DNA of 64,000 bases from Mycobacterium sp. ACS4054 (GTDB lineage Bacteria; Actinomycetota; Actinomycetes; Mycobacteriales; Mycobacteriaceae). Within the stretch, counting starts at the first letter, position 1. Every line of letters starts with the position of its first letter. Below the pieces are notes generated by a model, which worked only from the letters and a program-made list of their open reading frames with translations, made no database searches and had not been told where the DNA came from. Below are positions 33,794 through 41,908 of this stretch, one piece after another. The translations under genes were made by a program, and so were the position numbers. Where the stretch lies: assembly GCF_001667275.1 (NCBI RefSeq), contig NZ_LZHV01000064.1, positions 47,745 to 111,744 of the forward strand, read 5' to 3'.

Positions 33794-34891
33794 ATGGCTG
33801 AGCGCGGCGCTGAACCCCAGGTCCCACGCGGGCGTCGGCTGTTCCTGCGGGCGGTGCGGCGACTGTTCAGCCCGCTGCAGCCCGACGACTACCTCGAGAT
33901 GATCAACCCGCTGTGGACCACCAAGGAGTTGCGCGGGAAGGTCGAGGGCATTGAGGCGCAGGGCTCGGAAGCGGCCAGCGTCCTGATCCGCCCGGGGTAC
34001 GAGTGGCCCGGCCACAAGCCCGGTCAGTACGTGCGCCTCGGCGTGGTCATCGACGGCGTCTACCACTGGCGCGCGTACTCGCTGACGTCTGATCCCAGGC
34101 CCGAGGACGGGCTGATCAGCGTCACGCCGAAGAGGGTCGACGGCGGCGTCGTGTCGCCGTATCTCGTGCACAAGATTCAGCCGGGGGACCTGGTGCGGCT
34201 CGGCGAGATCGAGGGCGTCTTCACCCTGCCGGACCCGCTGCCGCCGAAGCTGCTGTTCATCAGCGCCGGCAGCGGCATCACGCCGATCATCAGCATGCTG
34301 CGTGACCTCGACCATCGCGACGAATTGCGCGACGCGGTGGTCATCCACTCGGCGCGGACCCGCGAGCAGGCCATGTTCCTGTCGGCCCTGGAAGAGCTCG
34401 AGGAACGCCACGAAGGGCTGCGGCTGGATGTCCGGCTCACCTCCGAGCAGGGGCGCCTGACACCCGAGGAGCTGGACGACGTCTGCCCGGACTGGCGGGA
34501 ACGGGAGGCGTTCTGCTCGGGTCCGGGGGAAATGCTCGACGCCCTGATCGAGCATTGGAAAGAGAACGGGGATTGCGATCGCCTGCACTTCGAGCGGTTC
34601 CAGCCCAAGATCGGCGGCGACGCCAACGCCGGCGAGGGCGGCACCGTCTGCTTCCTAGACAGCGAGAAGGAAGTCGAATGTGACGGTGGCACATCGATTC
34701 TCGAAGCCGGCGAGAAGGCGGGACTCAACCTCGCCTATGGCTGCCGCATCGGAATCTGCCACACCTGTGTCGGGACGCTGAAGTCCGGCAAGCTGCGTGA
34801 CCTGCGCTCGGGTGACGTGAGCGAACCGACCGAACAGGACGTCCGAATCTGCATCAACACCGCCGAGGGCGACGTCGAACTCGAACTCTGA
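33794..34891 (+). CDS. Ferredoxin-NADPH oxidoreductase with C-terminal 2Fe-2S domain (Rv3230c-like)
   Basis: A 365-residue electron-transfer protein. The FAD-binding domain has RAYSLTSDPR, the NAD(P) domain has LLFISAGSGITPIISM and AFCSGPGEM, and the C-terminal plant-type ferredoxin has CRIGICHTCVGTL plus a downstream Cys in DVRICINTAE, four ligands for a [2Fe-2S] cluster. In M. tuberculosis Rv3230c delivers electrons to the DesA3 desaturase; here the DesA3-like gene follows after 16 bp. It may be translated from a leaderless mRNA. Confidence 0.92.
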   Translation: MAERGAEPQVPRGRRLFLRAVRRLFSPLQPDDYLEMINPLWTTKELRGKVEGIEAQGSEAASVLIRPGYEWPGHKPGQYVRLGVVIDGVYHWRAYSLTSDPRPEDGLISVTPKRVDGGVVSPYLVHKIQPGDLVRLGEIEGVFTLPDPLPPKLLFISAGSGITPIISMLRDLDHRDELRDAVVIHSARTREQAMFLSALEELEERHEGLRLDVRLTSEQGRLTPEELDDVCPDWREREAFCSGPGEMLDALIEHWKENGDCDRLHFERFQPKIGGDANAGEGGTVCFLDSEKEVECDGGTSILEAGEKAGLNLAYGCRIGICHTCVGTLKSGKLRDLRSGDVSEPTEQDVRICINTAEGDVELEL

Positions 34892-34907
34892 TCGAAAGGA
34901 TCGGCCT

Positions 34908-36314
34908 GTGACGACTGCCGTGAAGAGGGCCGGGGAGTCTCCGCTTTCCCGCCTTGGGGAACAAGAACTGGAAAAGCTCGCGAAGGAATTCGACGCGATT
35001 CACGACGAGGTGTTCGCCGATCTCGGCGACCGCGACCGCCGCTACATCAAGAACGTCATCTCGGCGCAACGGCAGATCGTGGTGGCCGGCCGCATCCTGC
35101 TGCTCGCATCGCGGTCGAAGACCGCGTGGCTGCTGGGCACCGCGTGCCTTTCCATGGCCAAGATCCTGGAGAACATGGAGATCGGCCACAACGTCATGCA
35201 CGGCCAGTGGGATTGGATGAACGATCCCGACATCCACTCGTCGGTGTGGGACTGGGACACGGCTTCGACGGCCGAGTCGTGGAAGCACTCCCACAACTAC
35301 ATTCATCACACGTTCACCAACATCCTCGGCAAGGACAAGGATCTCGGCTACGAGATCATGCGCATCGACCCCAATCAGAAATGGGCTCCGCGCTACCTGG
35401 GCCAGCCGATCTACAACCTGTTGCTGACGCTGCTGTTCGAGTGGGGCGTGGCCGTCCACGACATGGACATCGACGCCATCCGCAAGCGCGAGAAGCCGTG
35501 GTCGGAAGTGCGCAAGGACCTACGGGGCATCGGGGTCAAGGCGCGCGCGCAGATCTATAAGGACTACCTCGGCTGGCCGGCCATCAGCGCCGGCGCGTTC
35601 GCGCTCACCCAGTTGGCGCTGGGCGGCCGGCTCGAACAGCCGTCGCAGTCCCGCATCGCGCGAAGGCTCCGCAGGGTGTCGAAGGGCCGCCGCGTCGGCG
35701 CCGCGGCGAACTTCCTCGACAAAGTCGCGCCCGGCGTCGAGAGCACCTACCTGCGCACCCTGGCCGCCGACGCGCTGGCCAACGTGATCCGCAACGTGTG
35801 GGCGCACGCCATCATCTTCTGCGGGCACTTCCCGGACCAGACCTACACGTTCACCCAGGAAGAGGTCGAGAACGAGACGCGCGGCGGTTGGTACGTGCGC
35901 CAATTGCTCGGCGCCGCAAACATCGACGGCAGCCCGCTGTTCCACATCATCAGCGGCAACCTCGGCTATCAGGTGGAGCACCACCTCTACCCGGACATGC
36001 CGAGCAGTCGCTACTCGGAGATCGCGCCGCAGGTCAAGGAGATCTGCGAGCGCTACGAGCTGCCGTACAACTCCGGTCCGTTCGGCAAGCAGTGGTTCAT
36101 GGTGCACCGCAGCATCTTCCGCCTGGCGTTCCCGGGCGGGAAGCCGCGGCCCAAGCCCGGCCCGTACCACGGCAACGTCCATCGGCCCGACCCCGAGCGG
36201 CCCAGTGAGGGCACCCAATCCCGCGACCGCGTCCCGGCCGAGCATCCGGCCGCCGGACCCGAACACGACTCCGGCGGGGTCAACGTGCAGCCGCCCCCGC
36301 GCGGCAAGGACTGA
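34908..36314 (+). CDS. DesA3-like membrane fatty-acyl-CoA desaturase
   Basis: A 468-residue desaturase with the three histidine boxes: HNVMHGQWDW, SHNYIHHTFTN and YQVEHHLYPDMP, which hold the di-iron centre. The motif ENMEIGHNVMHGQ and the later VIRNVWAHAIIFCGHFPDQ match the DesA3 group. It places a double bond (probably delta-9) in stearoyl/palmitoyl-CoA at the membrane, taking electrons from the upstream reductase. Its GTG is preceded by GAAAGGA 8 nt before. It is longer than M. tuberculosis DesA3, with a Pro-rich, charged C-terminal tail of about 60 residues after residue 410, and it appears to be a paralogue. Confidence 0.92.
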   Translation: MTTAVKRAGESPLSRLGEQELEKLAKEFDAIHDEVFADLGDRDRRYIKNVISAQRQIVVAGRILLLASRSKTAWLLGTACLSMAKILENMEIGHNVMHGQWDWMNDPDIHSSVWDWDTASTAESWKHSHNYIHHTFTNILGKDKDLGYEIMRIDPNQKWAPRYLGQPIYNLLLTLLFEWGVAVHDMDIDAIRKREKPWSEVRKDLRGIGVKARAQIYKDYLGWPAISAGAFALTQLALGGRLEQPSQSRIARRLRRVSKGRRVGAAANFLDKVAPGVESTYLRTLAADALANVIRNVWAHAIIFCGHFPDQTYTFTQEEVENETRGGWYVRQLLGAANIDGSPLFHIISGNLGYQVEHHLYPDMPSSRYSEIAPQVKEICERYELPYNSGPFGKQWFMVHRSIFRLAFPGGKPRPKPGPYHGNVHRPDPERPSEGTQSRDRVPAEHPAAGPEHDSGGVNVQPPPRGKD

Positions 36315-36390
36315 CGCGGGGCCGGCCTGACGCTTAGCGCCGAACGGCGAATCTGAACCATTTCCGCCGGCCCGCCGTGTCTCATCATCG

Positions 36391-37755
36391 ATGATGCACG
36401 GCATGGGCGAACCGAAAGCCGACACCGACGCGCCGGGTGGTTCCGACGGGTACGGGTTCCCCGCCGGGCTGTGGCGCCGGTTGGACGAACACCCGCCACC
36501 GGGCGTCCGGCGGGCGCAGCGATGGCGAAGCCCATTGCGGGGGCCGTGGCTGACATCGGTGTTCGGGTCGGTGCTGCTGGTCACGCTGCCGATCGTCATC
36601 ATCACCGGCCTGCTGTCGTACATCGCCTACGGGCCGCGGTTCGGCCAGGCCATTCCGGCCGACGTCGGGTGGCTCAAGCTGCCGACGTTCGACTGGCCCA
36701 CCAACCCGTCGTGGCTGTATCGGCTCACCCAGGGCCTGCACGTCGGGCTCGGGCTGGTCCTGATCCCGGTGGTGCTGGCCAAGCTGTGGTCGGTGATACC
36801 CAGGCTGTTCGCGTGGCCGCCCGCCCGGTCGGCAGCCCAACTGCTGGAACGGGTTTCGTTGCTGATGCTGGTCGGGGGCATCCTGTTCGAAATCGTCACC
36901 GGGGTGCTGAACATCCAGTACGACTACATCTTCGGGTTCAGCTTCTACACCGCGCACTACTTCGGCGCGTGGGTGTTCATCGCCGGGTTCGTCGTGCACA
37001 TCACGATCAAGATCCCGGCGATGTGGTCCGGCCTGCGCTCGATCGCGCCGCGCGACGTTTTGCGCACCGGGCGTGACGACACCGTTGCGGAGCCGTGGGA
37101 GCCGGACGGGTTGGTCGCCGCGGACCCGCGCCCCGCGACGATGAGCCGCCGCGGCGCCCTGGCGCTGGTGGGCGGCGGCGCGCTGTTCATGGCGGTCATC
37201 ACCGCGGGTCAGACGCTGGGTGGTTACGCCCGGCCCGCCGCGCTGCTGCTACCCCGCGGACGCACTCGCGGGGACGGACCGAACGACTTCGAGGTCAACC
37301 GGACCGCGAGGGTGGCCGGCATCTCCGCCGCGGACGCCGGCGAGCGCTGGCGACTGACCCTGAGCGGCGGTGTCGCCCCGGTGGTGCTGGACCGCGCGGC
37401 GCTGCTGGCCATGCCGCAGCACACCGCCGTGCTTCCGATCGCCTGCGTGGAAGGCTGGTCGACCACCCAGACGTGGACCGGGGTGCGGTTGGCGGAGCTG
37501 GCCCGGCGGGCCGGCGTCCCCGCACCCGAGTCGGCGTACGTCGCGTCGCTGGAGCGCAACGGCGCGTTCGGCCGCGCGACGCTGCAGAAGAGCCAGGTGC
37601 TGCACCCGGACGCGCTGCTTGCGTTGCGCGTCAACGGCGCCGACCTGTCACCGGATCACGGCTACCCGGCGCGCATCATCGTGCCGGCGCTGCCCGGGGT
37701 GCACAACACCAAGTGGGTGGAGTCCATCGTCTTTCGGGCGGCCGCAAATGCGTAG
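36391..37755 (+). CDS. Cytochrome b561-like / YedY-type molybdopterin fusion (Rv0218-like)
   Basis: A 454-residue two-part protein. The N-terminal half has four or five membrane helices of a di-haem cytochrome b type, with His residues in QGLHVGLGLVL and TAHYFGAWVFIAGFVVHI positioned as haem ligands. A linker with SRRGALALVGGG leads into a sulfite-oxidase/YedY-like molybdopterin domain with the molybdenum-ligand Cys 352 in PIACVEGWSTTQTW. An electron path from the periplasmic-side Mo centre through the haems into the membrane is likely. The order with the next gene matches Rv0218-Rv0219. ATG 36403 is an alternative start. Confidence 0.87.
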   Translation: MMHGMGEPKADTDAPGGSDGYGFPAGLWRRLDEHPPPGVRRAQRWRSPLRGPWLTSVFGSVLLVTLPIVIITGLLSYIAYGPRFGQAIPADVGWLKLPTFDWPTNPSWLYRLTQGLHVGLGLVLIPVVLAKLWSVIPRLFAWPPARSAAQLLERVSLLMLVGGILFEIVTGVLNIQYDYIFGFSFYTAHYFGAWVFIAGFVVHITIKIPAMWSGLRSIAPRDVLRTGRDDTVAEPWEPDGLVAADPRPATMSRRGALALVGGGALFMAVITAGQTLGGYARPAALLLPRGRTRGDGPNDFEVNRTARVAGISAADAGERWRLTLSGGVAPVVLDRAALLAMPQHTAVLPIACVEGWSTTQTWTGVRLAELARRAGVPAPESAYVASLERNGAFGRATLQKSQVLHPDALLALRVNGADLSPDHGYPARIIVPALPGVHNTKWVESIVFRAAANA

Positions 37756-38272
37756 CGCCCGAACGGGTTTCGCCAGGCTCTACGGATCCGGCCCGGTGCA
37801 TCTGCTCACCCTGATCGCCGGGTTCGCGCTTTTGGGCTACGTGGTGGTCACCATCAAACCGGTCACGCTGTGGAACCCACACGTGTGGTGGCAGTCGATC
37901 ATCGTGTGGTTCGCCGCGGCCATCGTCGCGCACGACCTGGTGTTGTTCCCGGTCTATGCGCTCCTCGACGCGGTGCTGTCGCGGACCGTCGTCGGTCCGG
38001 CGCCGCCCCGGGTGCCGGTGATCAATCACGTCCGGGTGCCCGCGCTGGGTGCGGGCCTGACGCTGCTGGTGTTCCTTCCCGGCATCATCAAGCAGGGCGC
38101 CCCGACGTATTCGGCGGCGACCGGTCAAACCCAGGATCCATTTCTCGGGCGGTGGCTGCTGCTGACCGCGGCGATGTTCGGGCTCAGCGCGGCGATCTAT
38201 GCGATCCGCGTGGCGAGGGCGCGTCGGCGACCCGAGCCCGCGCCCGGCCTACATGTTGGCGATGATCTGTAG
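37748..38272 (+). CDS. Membrane protein (Rv0219-like)
   Basis: A 174-residue membrane protein with four predicted helices, for example LLTLIAGFALLGYVVV, SIIVWFAAAIVAHDLVLFPVYALL, GAGLTLLVFLPGII and WLLLTAAMFGLSAAIYAI. It overlaps the end of the cytochrome b/YedY fusion by 8 bp, so it is likely translationally coupled and could anchor or assist that enzyme. Its C-terminal tail is basic (RARRRPEPAP). The function is unknown. Its 3' end overlaps the SHOCT gene by 24 bp in convergent orientation. Confidence 0.82.
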   Translation: MRSARTGFARLYGSGPVHLLTLIAGFALLGYVVVTIKPVTLWNPHVWWQSIIVWFAAAIVAHDLVLFPVYALLDAVLSRTVVGPAPPRVPVINHVRVPALGAGLTLLVFLPGIIKQGAPTYSAATGQTQDPFLGRWLLLTAAMFGLSAAIYAIRVARARRRPEPAPGLHVGDDL

Positions 38273-38608
38273 GCGCTGGGCGCTGTACTCGGTGTCGGAG
38301 ATCGCGCCCCTGGCGTGCAGGTCCTCGAGCTGCCTGAGGCGCTGGTAGAGCGGCGGTTCGGATACCGGCAGCGCGACCGGCTGGGCCTGGATGCCGCTGT
38401 GGTGGCGCAGCGCCGCGTCCTTGGTGGTCCACCCGGCGCCGAGGTCGAGAAGCCGCAGCGCGAACAACACTCCGGCGCCGGTGATCGGCAGGCCGAGGTA
38501 GAGCATCCACCCCAACGGCATCCCGGCCCGGCTCAGCGCAAAATAGCGCGTCAGCAGCACGAGCGCGAGCATCCCGCCGGCCAGTAGCACGACGACCTTG
38601 CTTTTCAT
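38249..38608 (-). CDS. Small membrane protein with C-terminal SHOCT domain
   Basis: A 119-residue protein. The first half has two membrane helices (VVVLLAGGMLALVLLT and LGWMLYLGLPITGAGVLFAL); the last 30 residues form a SHOCT motif (RLRQLEDLHARGAISDTEY, ending QRLQII). SHOCT segments are found at the ends of many unrelated small proteins and are thought to mediate oligomerisation or protein contacts. It is convergent with the Rv0219-like gene and divergent from the tandem cysteine-rich genes. Function unknown. Confidence 0.85.
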   Translation of the reverse strand: MKSKVVVLLAGGMLALVLLTRYFALSRAGMPLGWMLYLGLPITGAGVLFALRLLDLGAGWTTKDAALRHHSGIQAQPVALPVSEPPLYQRLRQLEDLHARGAISDTEYSAQRLQIIANM

Positions 38609-38781
38609 CCGCGGTGTACCTTCCGTGTAGTTCGCTGCGGGCGGCAGCGGTGGTCGGGCAAGTGCAACCGACCCGCGCCGCTACCGATCCCAAAGGGCAC
38701 TGGGCGACTTCACCGTCCACGGCCGCGCTTGAAGGATTCTTGGCGACTTCTTGGCGTGTTCTTTGAAAGCCCGCGCGTGTT

Positions 38782-38810
38782 CTGCGCGTTGCGCAGGGAG
38801 TAACTACTCT
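38782..38810 (+). promoter_or_regulatory. Inverted repeat and possible leaderless promoter of the cysteine-rich pair
   Basis: The perfect inverted repeat CTGCGC-GTT-GCGCAG (38782-38796) is followed by a -10-like TACTCT (38805-38810) 7 bp before the ATG at 38818. The only GGAG-like sequence is 17 nt from the ATG, too far for a normal ribosome-binding site, so a leaderless mRNA is possible. The -35 region is not convincing. Confidence 0.4.
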
Positions 38811-38817
38811 GGTCAGC

Positions 38818-39105
38818 ATGGTAAACGGGCGGACCGGGAAGGCGACGGCGCTGTGCGCCTGCCTGGCCGCACTTGTCTTGACGCCTTTCGGCGTCACCGC
38901 GACGACGGAGCCGACAAGACCCGTCGCGTCGGCCCCATCCTCACCGATCGACGACAGTGCCCTCGGACTGCCCGGCTCGCCCTGTTTTATCGGCCTCAAC
39001 TGCGGATGTGTTCAACACTGCCAATCGCCGCCGCGCCCACATCCGCCGGCTGTAGCCGGCGATCCACAGCACGCCCCGCCCGCGTCCACGCCGCCAAATC
39101 CCTAG
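38818..39105 (+). CDS. Small secreted four-cysteine protein, copy 1
   Basis: A 95-residue protein with a Sec-type N-terminus (RTGKATALCACLAALVLTPFG, cleavage probably after VTA) and a mature part of about 65 residues. Its core CFIGLNCGCVQHC (56-68) has cysteines spaced C-x5-C-x-C-x3-C, followed by a Pro-rich tail with GDPQHAPPA. The protein 51 bp downstream shares the core and the DPQH tail, so they arose by tandem duplication. No known family comes to mind. A role as an exported disulfide-bonded or metal-binding peptide is inferred only from the cysteine pattern. Confidence 0.8.
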   Translation: MVNGRTGKATALCACLAALVLTPFGVTATTEPTRPVASAPSSPIDDSALGLPGSPCFIGLNCGCVQHCQSPPRPHPPAVAGDPQHAPPASTPPNP

Positions 39106-39156
39106 TCCAACAACGTAATTGCCCGCCATGAGGCGAGAAAGCACACTGGAGAGATC

Positions 39157-39468
39157 GTGAAGATTCGACAAGCCCAGCCCGTGGCCGCGGTTTGCGGTGT
39201 CTTCGCAGCGCTCGTCCTGGCGTTCGGTTGGCCCGACGCCGGCATGGTCACCCGGGCCGCGAACCCCACGTCTTCGTCCCACGTGACGCCGGCGCCCCCG
39301 CCCGCTCCGGGCGCCGCCCTGCCGGTGCAACCCGCCGGCGGGGGCGGCTGCATCATCGGCCTCAACTGCGGGTGCACGCGCAACTGCCATAAGCCGCGCC
39401 CCCGTCCTCCGGGTCCCGTTAGCGACCCGCAACACGACGCACCCGCGCCGGCCCCGGACAACCCCTAG
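39157..39468 (+). CDS. Small secreted four-cysteine protein, copy 2
   Basis: A 103-residue secreted protein, paralogue of the one at 38818. It has a signal peptide (QAQPVAAVCGVFAALVLAFG), a Pro-rich linker, then CIIGLNCGCTRNC (65-77) with the same C-x5-C-x-C-x3-C spacing, and a tail with SDPQHDAPAPAP. The GTG start has GGAGAG 3-4 nt upstream. Residues IGLNCGC are identical in both copies and the flanking residues differ, which suggests that this stretch is under constraint. It is probably co-transcribed with copy 1. Confidence 0.82.
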   Translation: MKIRQAQPVAAVCGVFAALVLAFGWPDAGMVTRAANPTSSSHVTPAPPPAPGAALPVQPAGGGGCIIGLNCGCTRNCHKPRPRPPGPVSDPQHDAPAPAPDNP

Positions 39469-39515
39469 CGGCGATTGGCGCACGGGCCCGTCCATGGCTT
39501 TCCTATGATCGGCTC

Positions 39516-41111
39516 ATGCAGACACCGTCGTCGCCGGCGTTCACCGACGAGGACGTGGCCCGCTTCCACGCCGCCGGCTGGTGGTCCGACACGACGCTGT
39601 CGGATGCGGTGCGGCGCAACGCCGCACGATCACCGGGCCGTCTCGCTTACGTCGACCATCCGGGTGAGTCACTGACCTGGAACGAATTCGACGCCGCCGC
39701 AACGGACTTAGCCGAGCGCTTGGTCGGGGCCGGGGTTGCGCCCGGCGATCGGGTGGCGGTGTGGCATGGCGATTCCGCCGCCCTGCACGTGTTGTTCGTG
39801 GCGATCGAGCGGTGCGGGGCCGTCGTCGTCGGCGTCGGCGCGCGCGCCGGAGCCCGCGAAGTCGCCGCGATACTGCGCAGCTCGCAACCGAGGATGCTGA
39901 TCAGCGACTCCCAGCACGGCGGTGCCGCGACGGCGGTTGCCGACGAGCTTTCGCTGCCCGCGCTGGTTTTGGGCGCCGAGGCCCCGCGACTGGACGGTGA
40001 GCCGAAGCCGCTCACGGCCGAATGCCGGCTCGGGCCCGACGACGTCTTCTTGATCAACTCCACCTCCGGCACCACCGGCCTGCCCAAGTGCGTGGTGCAC
40101 ACCCAGAATCGTTGGCACTATTTCCACCAGAAGGCCGTCGCCAACGGCCTGCTGACGCCGGAAGACGTTTTTCTGCCGGTCATCCCGACGCCGTTCGGCT
40201 TCGGGCTGTGGACCAGCCACACCACGCCGATCTACCTCGGCGCCACCGCGGTCATCCTGGAGCGGTTCAGTACCGCGGCCACCTGTGAGGCGATATCCCG
40301 CCACCGGGCCACCGTATTGTGTTGCGTCAGCACCCAATTGACCATGCTGATGGCGGATCCCGCCACGCCCGGCTACGACCTGAGTTCCCTGCGCGTGGTG
40401 TTCACCGGCGGCGAGGCGCTGCCGTACCGCCCGGCCGCCGAGTTCGAGGAGCTGACCGGCGCCACGATTCTGCAGTTCTACGGCTCGAACGAAACCGGGA
40501 TGCTCAGCGCGACCACCGTCGAGGACCCGCGGGAACGCCGGCTGCGGACCGGTGGCCGGATCGTTCCCGAGATGGCGGTCCGGCTCTTCGACGGGGAACG
40601 GGATGTGACCGCGTCGGGGCGCGGCCAGCCCGCGTGCCGCGGTCCGGCGACCAGCCTCGGCTATCTCGGCCGGACCGATCACGACAAGCTGTTCACCCGC
40701 GACGGCTGGATGCGCATGGGCGACATCTGTGAAATCGACTCGGACGGCTACCTGACCGTGACCGGGCGCACCTCCGACTTCATCCTGCGCGGCGGCAAGA
40801 ACATCAGCGCGACCCAGGTCGAGGACGCCGCCACCACCCACCCCGCCATCGCGGTCGCGGCGGCGGTCGCGATGCCCGACCCGTTGTTCGGCGAAAGGGT
40901 TTGCCTCTACGCCGAACTCGTCGACTCGGCCACCATCGACCTGCCCGAGCTGCTCGATCACCTATCGGTGCTGGGCGTGTCGAAGGAGCTCTGGCCGGAA
41001 CGGCTCGTCGTGGTCGATGAGCTGCCGCGGTCCTCGGGCGGGAAGGTTGCCAAAGGCCGGTTGCGCGAGGATATTCGAGCCAGAACGGAGGCCGAAGATG
41101 ACCGCTCCTGA
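39516..41111 (+). CDS. Acyl-CoA ligase (AMP-binding, cyclohexanecarboxylate/aryl-CoA ligase-like)
   Basis: A 531-residue adenylate-forming enzyme. It has the ATP-binding LINSTSGTTGLPKCVVHT, the adenine-binding ILQFYGSNETGML, the hinge MRMGDICEIDSDGYLTVTGRTSDFI and the C-terminal catalytic Lys in PRSSGGKVAKGRL. This form is typical of ligases acting on cyclic or aromatic acids, but the exact acid is unknown. Its 3' end overlaps the class II aldolase gene by 14 bp, and the amidohydrolase follows, so the three may act on one compound. Confidence 0.88.
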   Translation: MQTPSSPAFTDEDVARFHAAGWWSDTTLSDAVRRNAARSPGRLAYVDHPGESLTWNEFDAAATDLAERLVGAGVAPGDRVAVWHGDSAALHVLFVAIERCGAVVVGVGARAGAREVAAILRSSQPRMLISDSQHGGAATAVADELSLPALVLGAEAPRLDGEPKPLTAECRLGPDDVFLINSTSGTTGLPKCVVHTQNRWHYFHQKAVANGLLTPEDVFLPVIPTPFGFGLWTSHTTPIYLGATAVILERFSTAATCEAISRHRATVLCCVSTQLTMLMADPATPGYDLSSLRVVFTGGEALPYRPAAEFEELTGATILQFYGSNETGMLSATTVEDPRERRLRTGGRIVPEMAVRLFDGERDVTASGRGQPACRGPATSLGYLGRTDHDKLFTRDGWMRMGDICEIDSDGYLTVTGRTSDFILRGGKNISATQVEDAATTHPAIAVAAAVAMPDPLFGERVCLYAELVDSATIDLPELLDHLSVLGVSKELWPERLVVVDELPRSSGGKVAKGRLREDIRARTEAEDDRS

Positions 41112-41871
41112 TCCGCGCCGCGGCGGCCTGGAGGTGTGGGCGCCGTCGGTGGTCCCGCCCATCGGGGTCGAGCTGACCGACGAGCAGGCGCTCGCCGTGG
41201 CCTTCCGGCACCTGGCCGGCATCGGATTCGCCGAGAACATGGCCGGACACATCACCTGGCAGCCGGACGGGCAGACGGAGATGCTGGTCAATCCGTGGGG
41301 GCTGTGGTGGCAGGAGATCACCGCGTCCGACATCTGCGTGGTCGACGACGACGCCCGGGTGCTGCGCGGCCGGTGGGACGTCACCCCGGCCATCCACATC
41401 CACACCGAGCTGCACCGGGTCCGCGACGACGCCCGGGTGGTCATTCACAACCACCCCTACTACGTGTGCGTGCTCGCCGCGCTGGGCCGGCTGCCCGAAT
41501 TGGTGCACCAGACCGGTTCGCTGTTCCTCGACGATCTCTGCCTGGTGGACACCTACGACGGCGAGATCGACACCCCGGCTCGGGCGGCCGAACTCGCGGC
41601 CCGCATCGGCTCGGCCAACCTGACCATCCTGGTCAACCACGGCGTCATCGCGACCGGCCGCAACCTGCCCGAGGCGGTCTACCGCGCGGCGTCCATCGAG
41701 CGGGTGTGCAAGCTGGCCTACGACGTGCTGCTCACCGGCAAGAAACCGGTGTCGATGAAGTGGTCGGACATGGCGGGCATGCAGCGGTCGCTCGTCGAAC
41801 GCGCCGCCGACGTGTATTGGGCGGGGGCGGCCAGGATGACCATCAAGGCCGATCCCGACGTGCTCACGTGA
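41098..41871 (+). CDS. Class II aldolase/adducin-family protein
   Basis: A 257-residue zinc-dependent aldolase-fold protein. Metal-binding histidines are in AIHIHTELH, VIHNHPYY and NHGVIATGR, the pattern of fuculose-phosphate-type aldolases and related decarboxylases. Start ATG 41098 lies inside the end of the ligase and is preceded by GGAGG. Many actinobacterial catabolic clusters carry such a protein next to an acyl-CoA ligase; the reaction could be a retro-aldol or decarboxylation, but cannot be assigned. It ends 37 bp before the amidohydrolase. Confidence 0.88.
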   Translation: MTAPDPRRGGLEVWAPSVVPPIGVELTDEQALAVAFRHLAGIGFAENMAGHITWQPDGQTEMLVNPWGLWWQEITASDICVVDDDARVLRGRWDVTPAIHIHTELHRVRDDARVVIHNHPYYVCVLAALGRLPELVHQTGSLFLDDLCLVDTYDGEIDTPARAAELAARIGSANLTILVNHGVIATGRNLPEAVYRAASIERVCKLAYDVLLTGKKPVSMKWSDMAGMQRSLVERAADVYWAGAARMTIKADPDVLT

Positions 41872-41908
41872 ACACCGTAAGCCACCCGTCCGGCAAGGGG
41901 ATTGACGA

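Noticed and set aside
38818..39468. The cysteine-rich pair as precursors of a modified peptide (RiPP)
   Set aside because: No cyclase, radical SAM, lanthionine synthetase or dedicated protease gene is nearby, and both proteins carry ordinary Sec-type signals.
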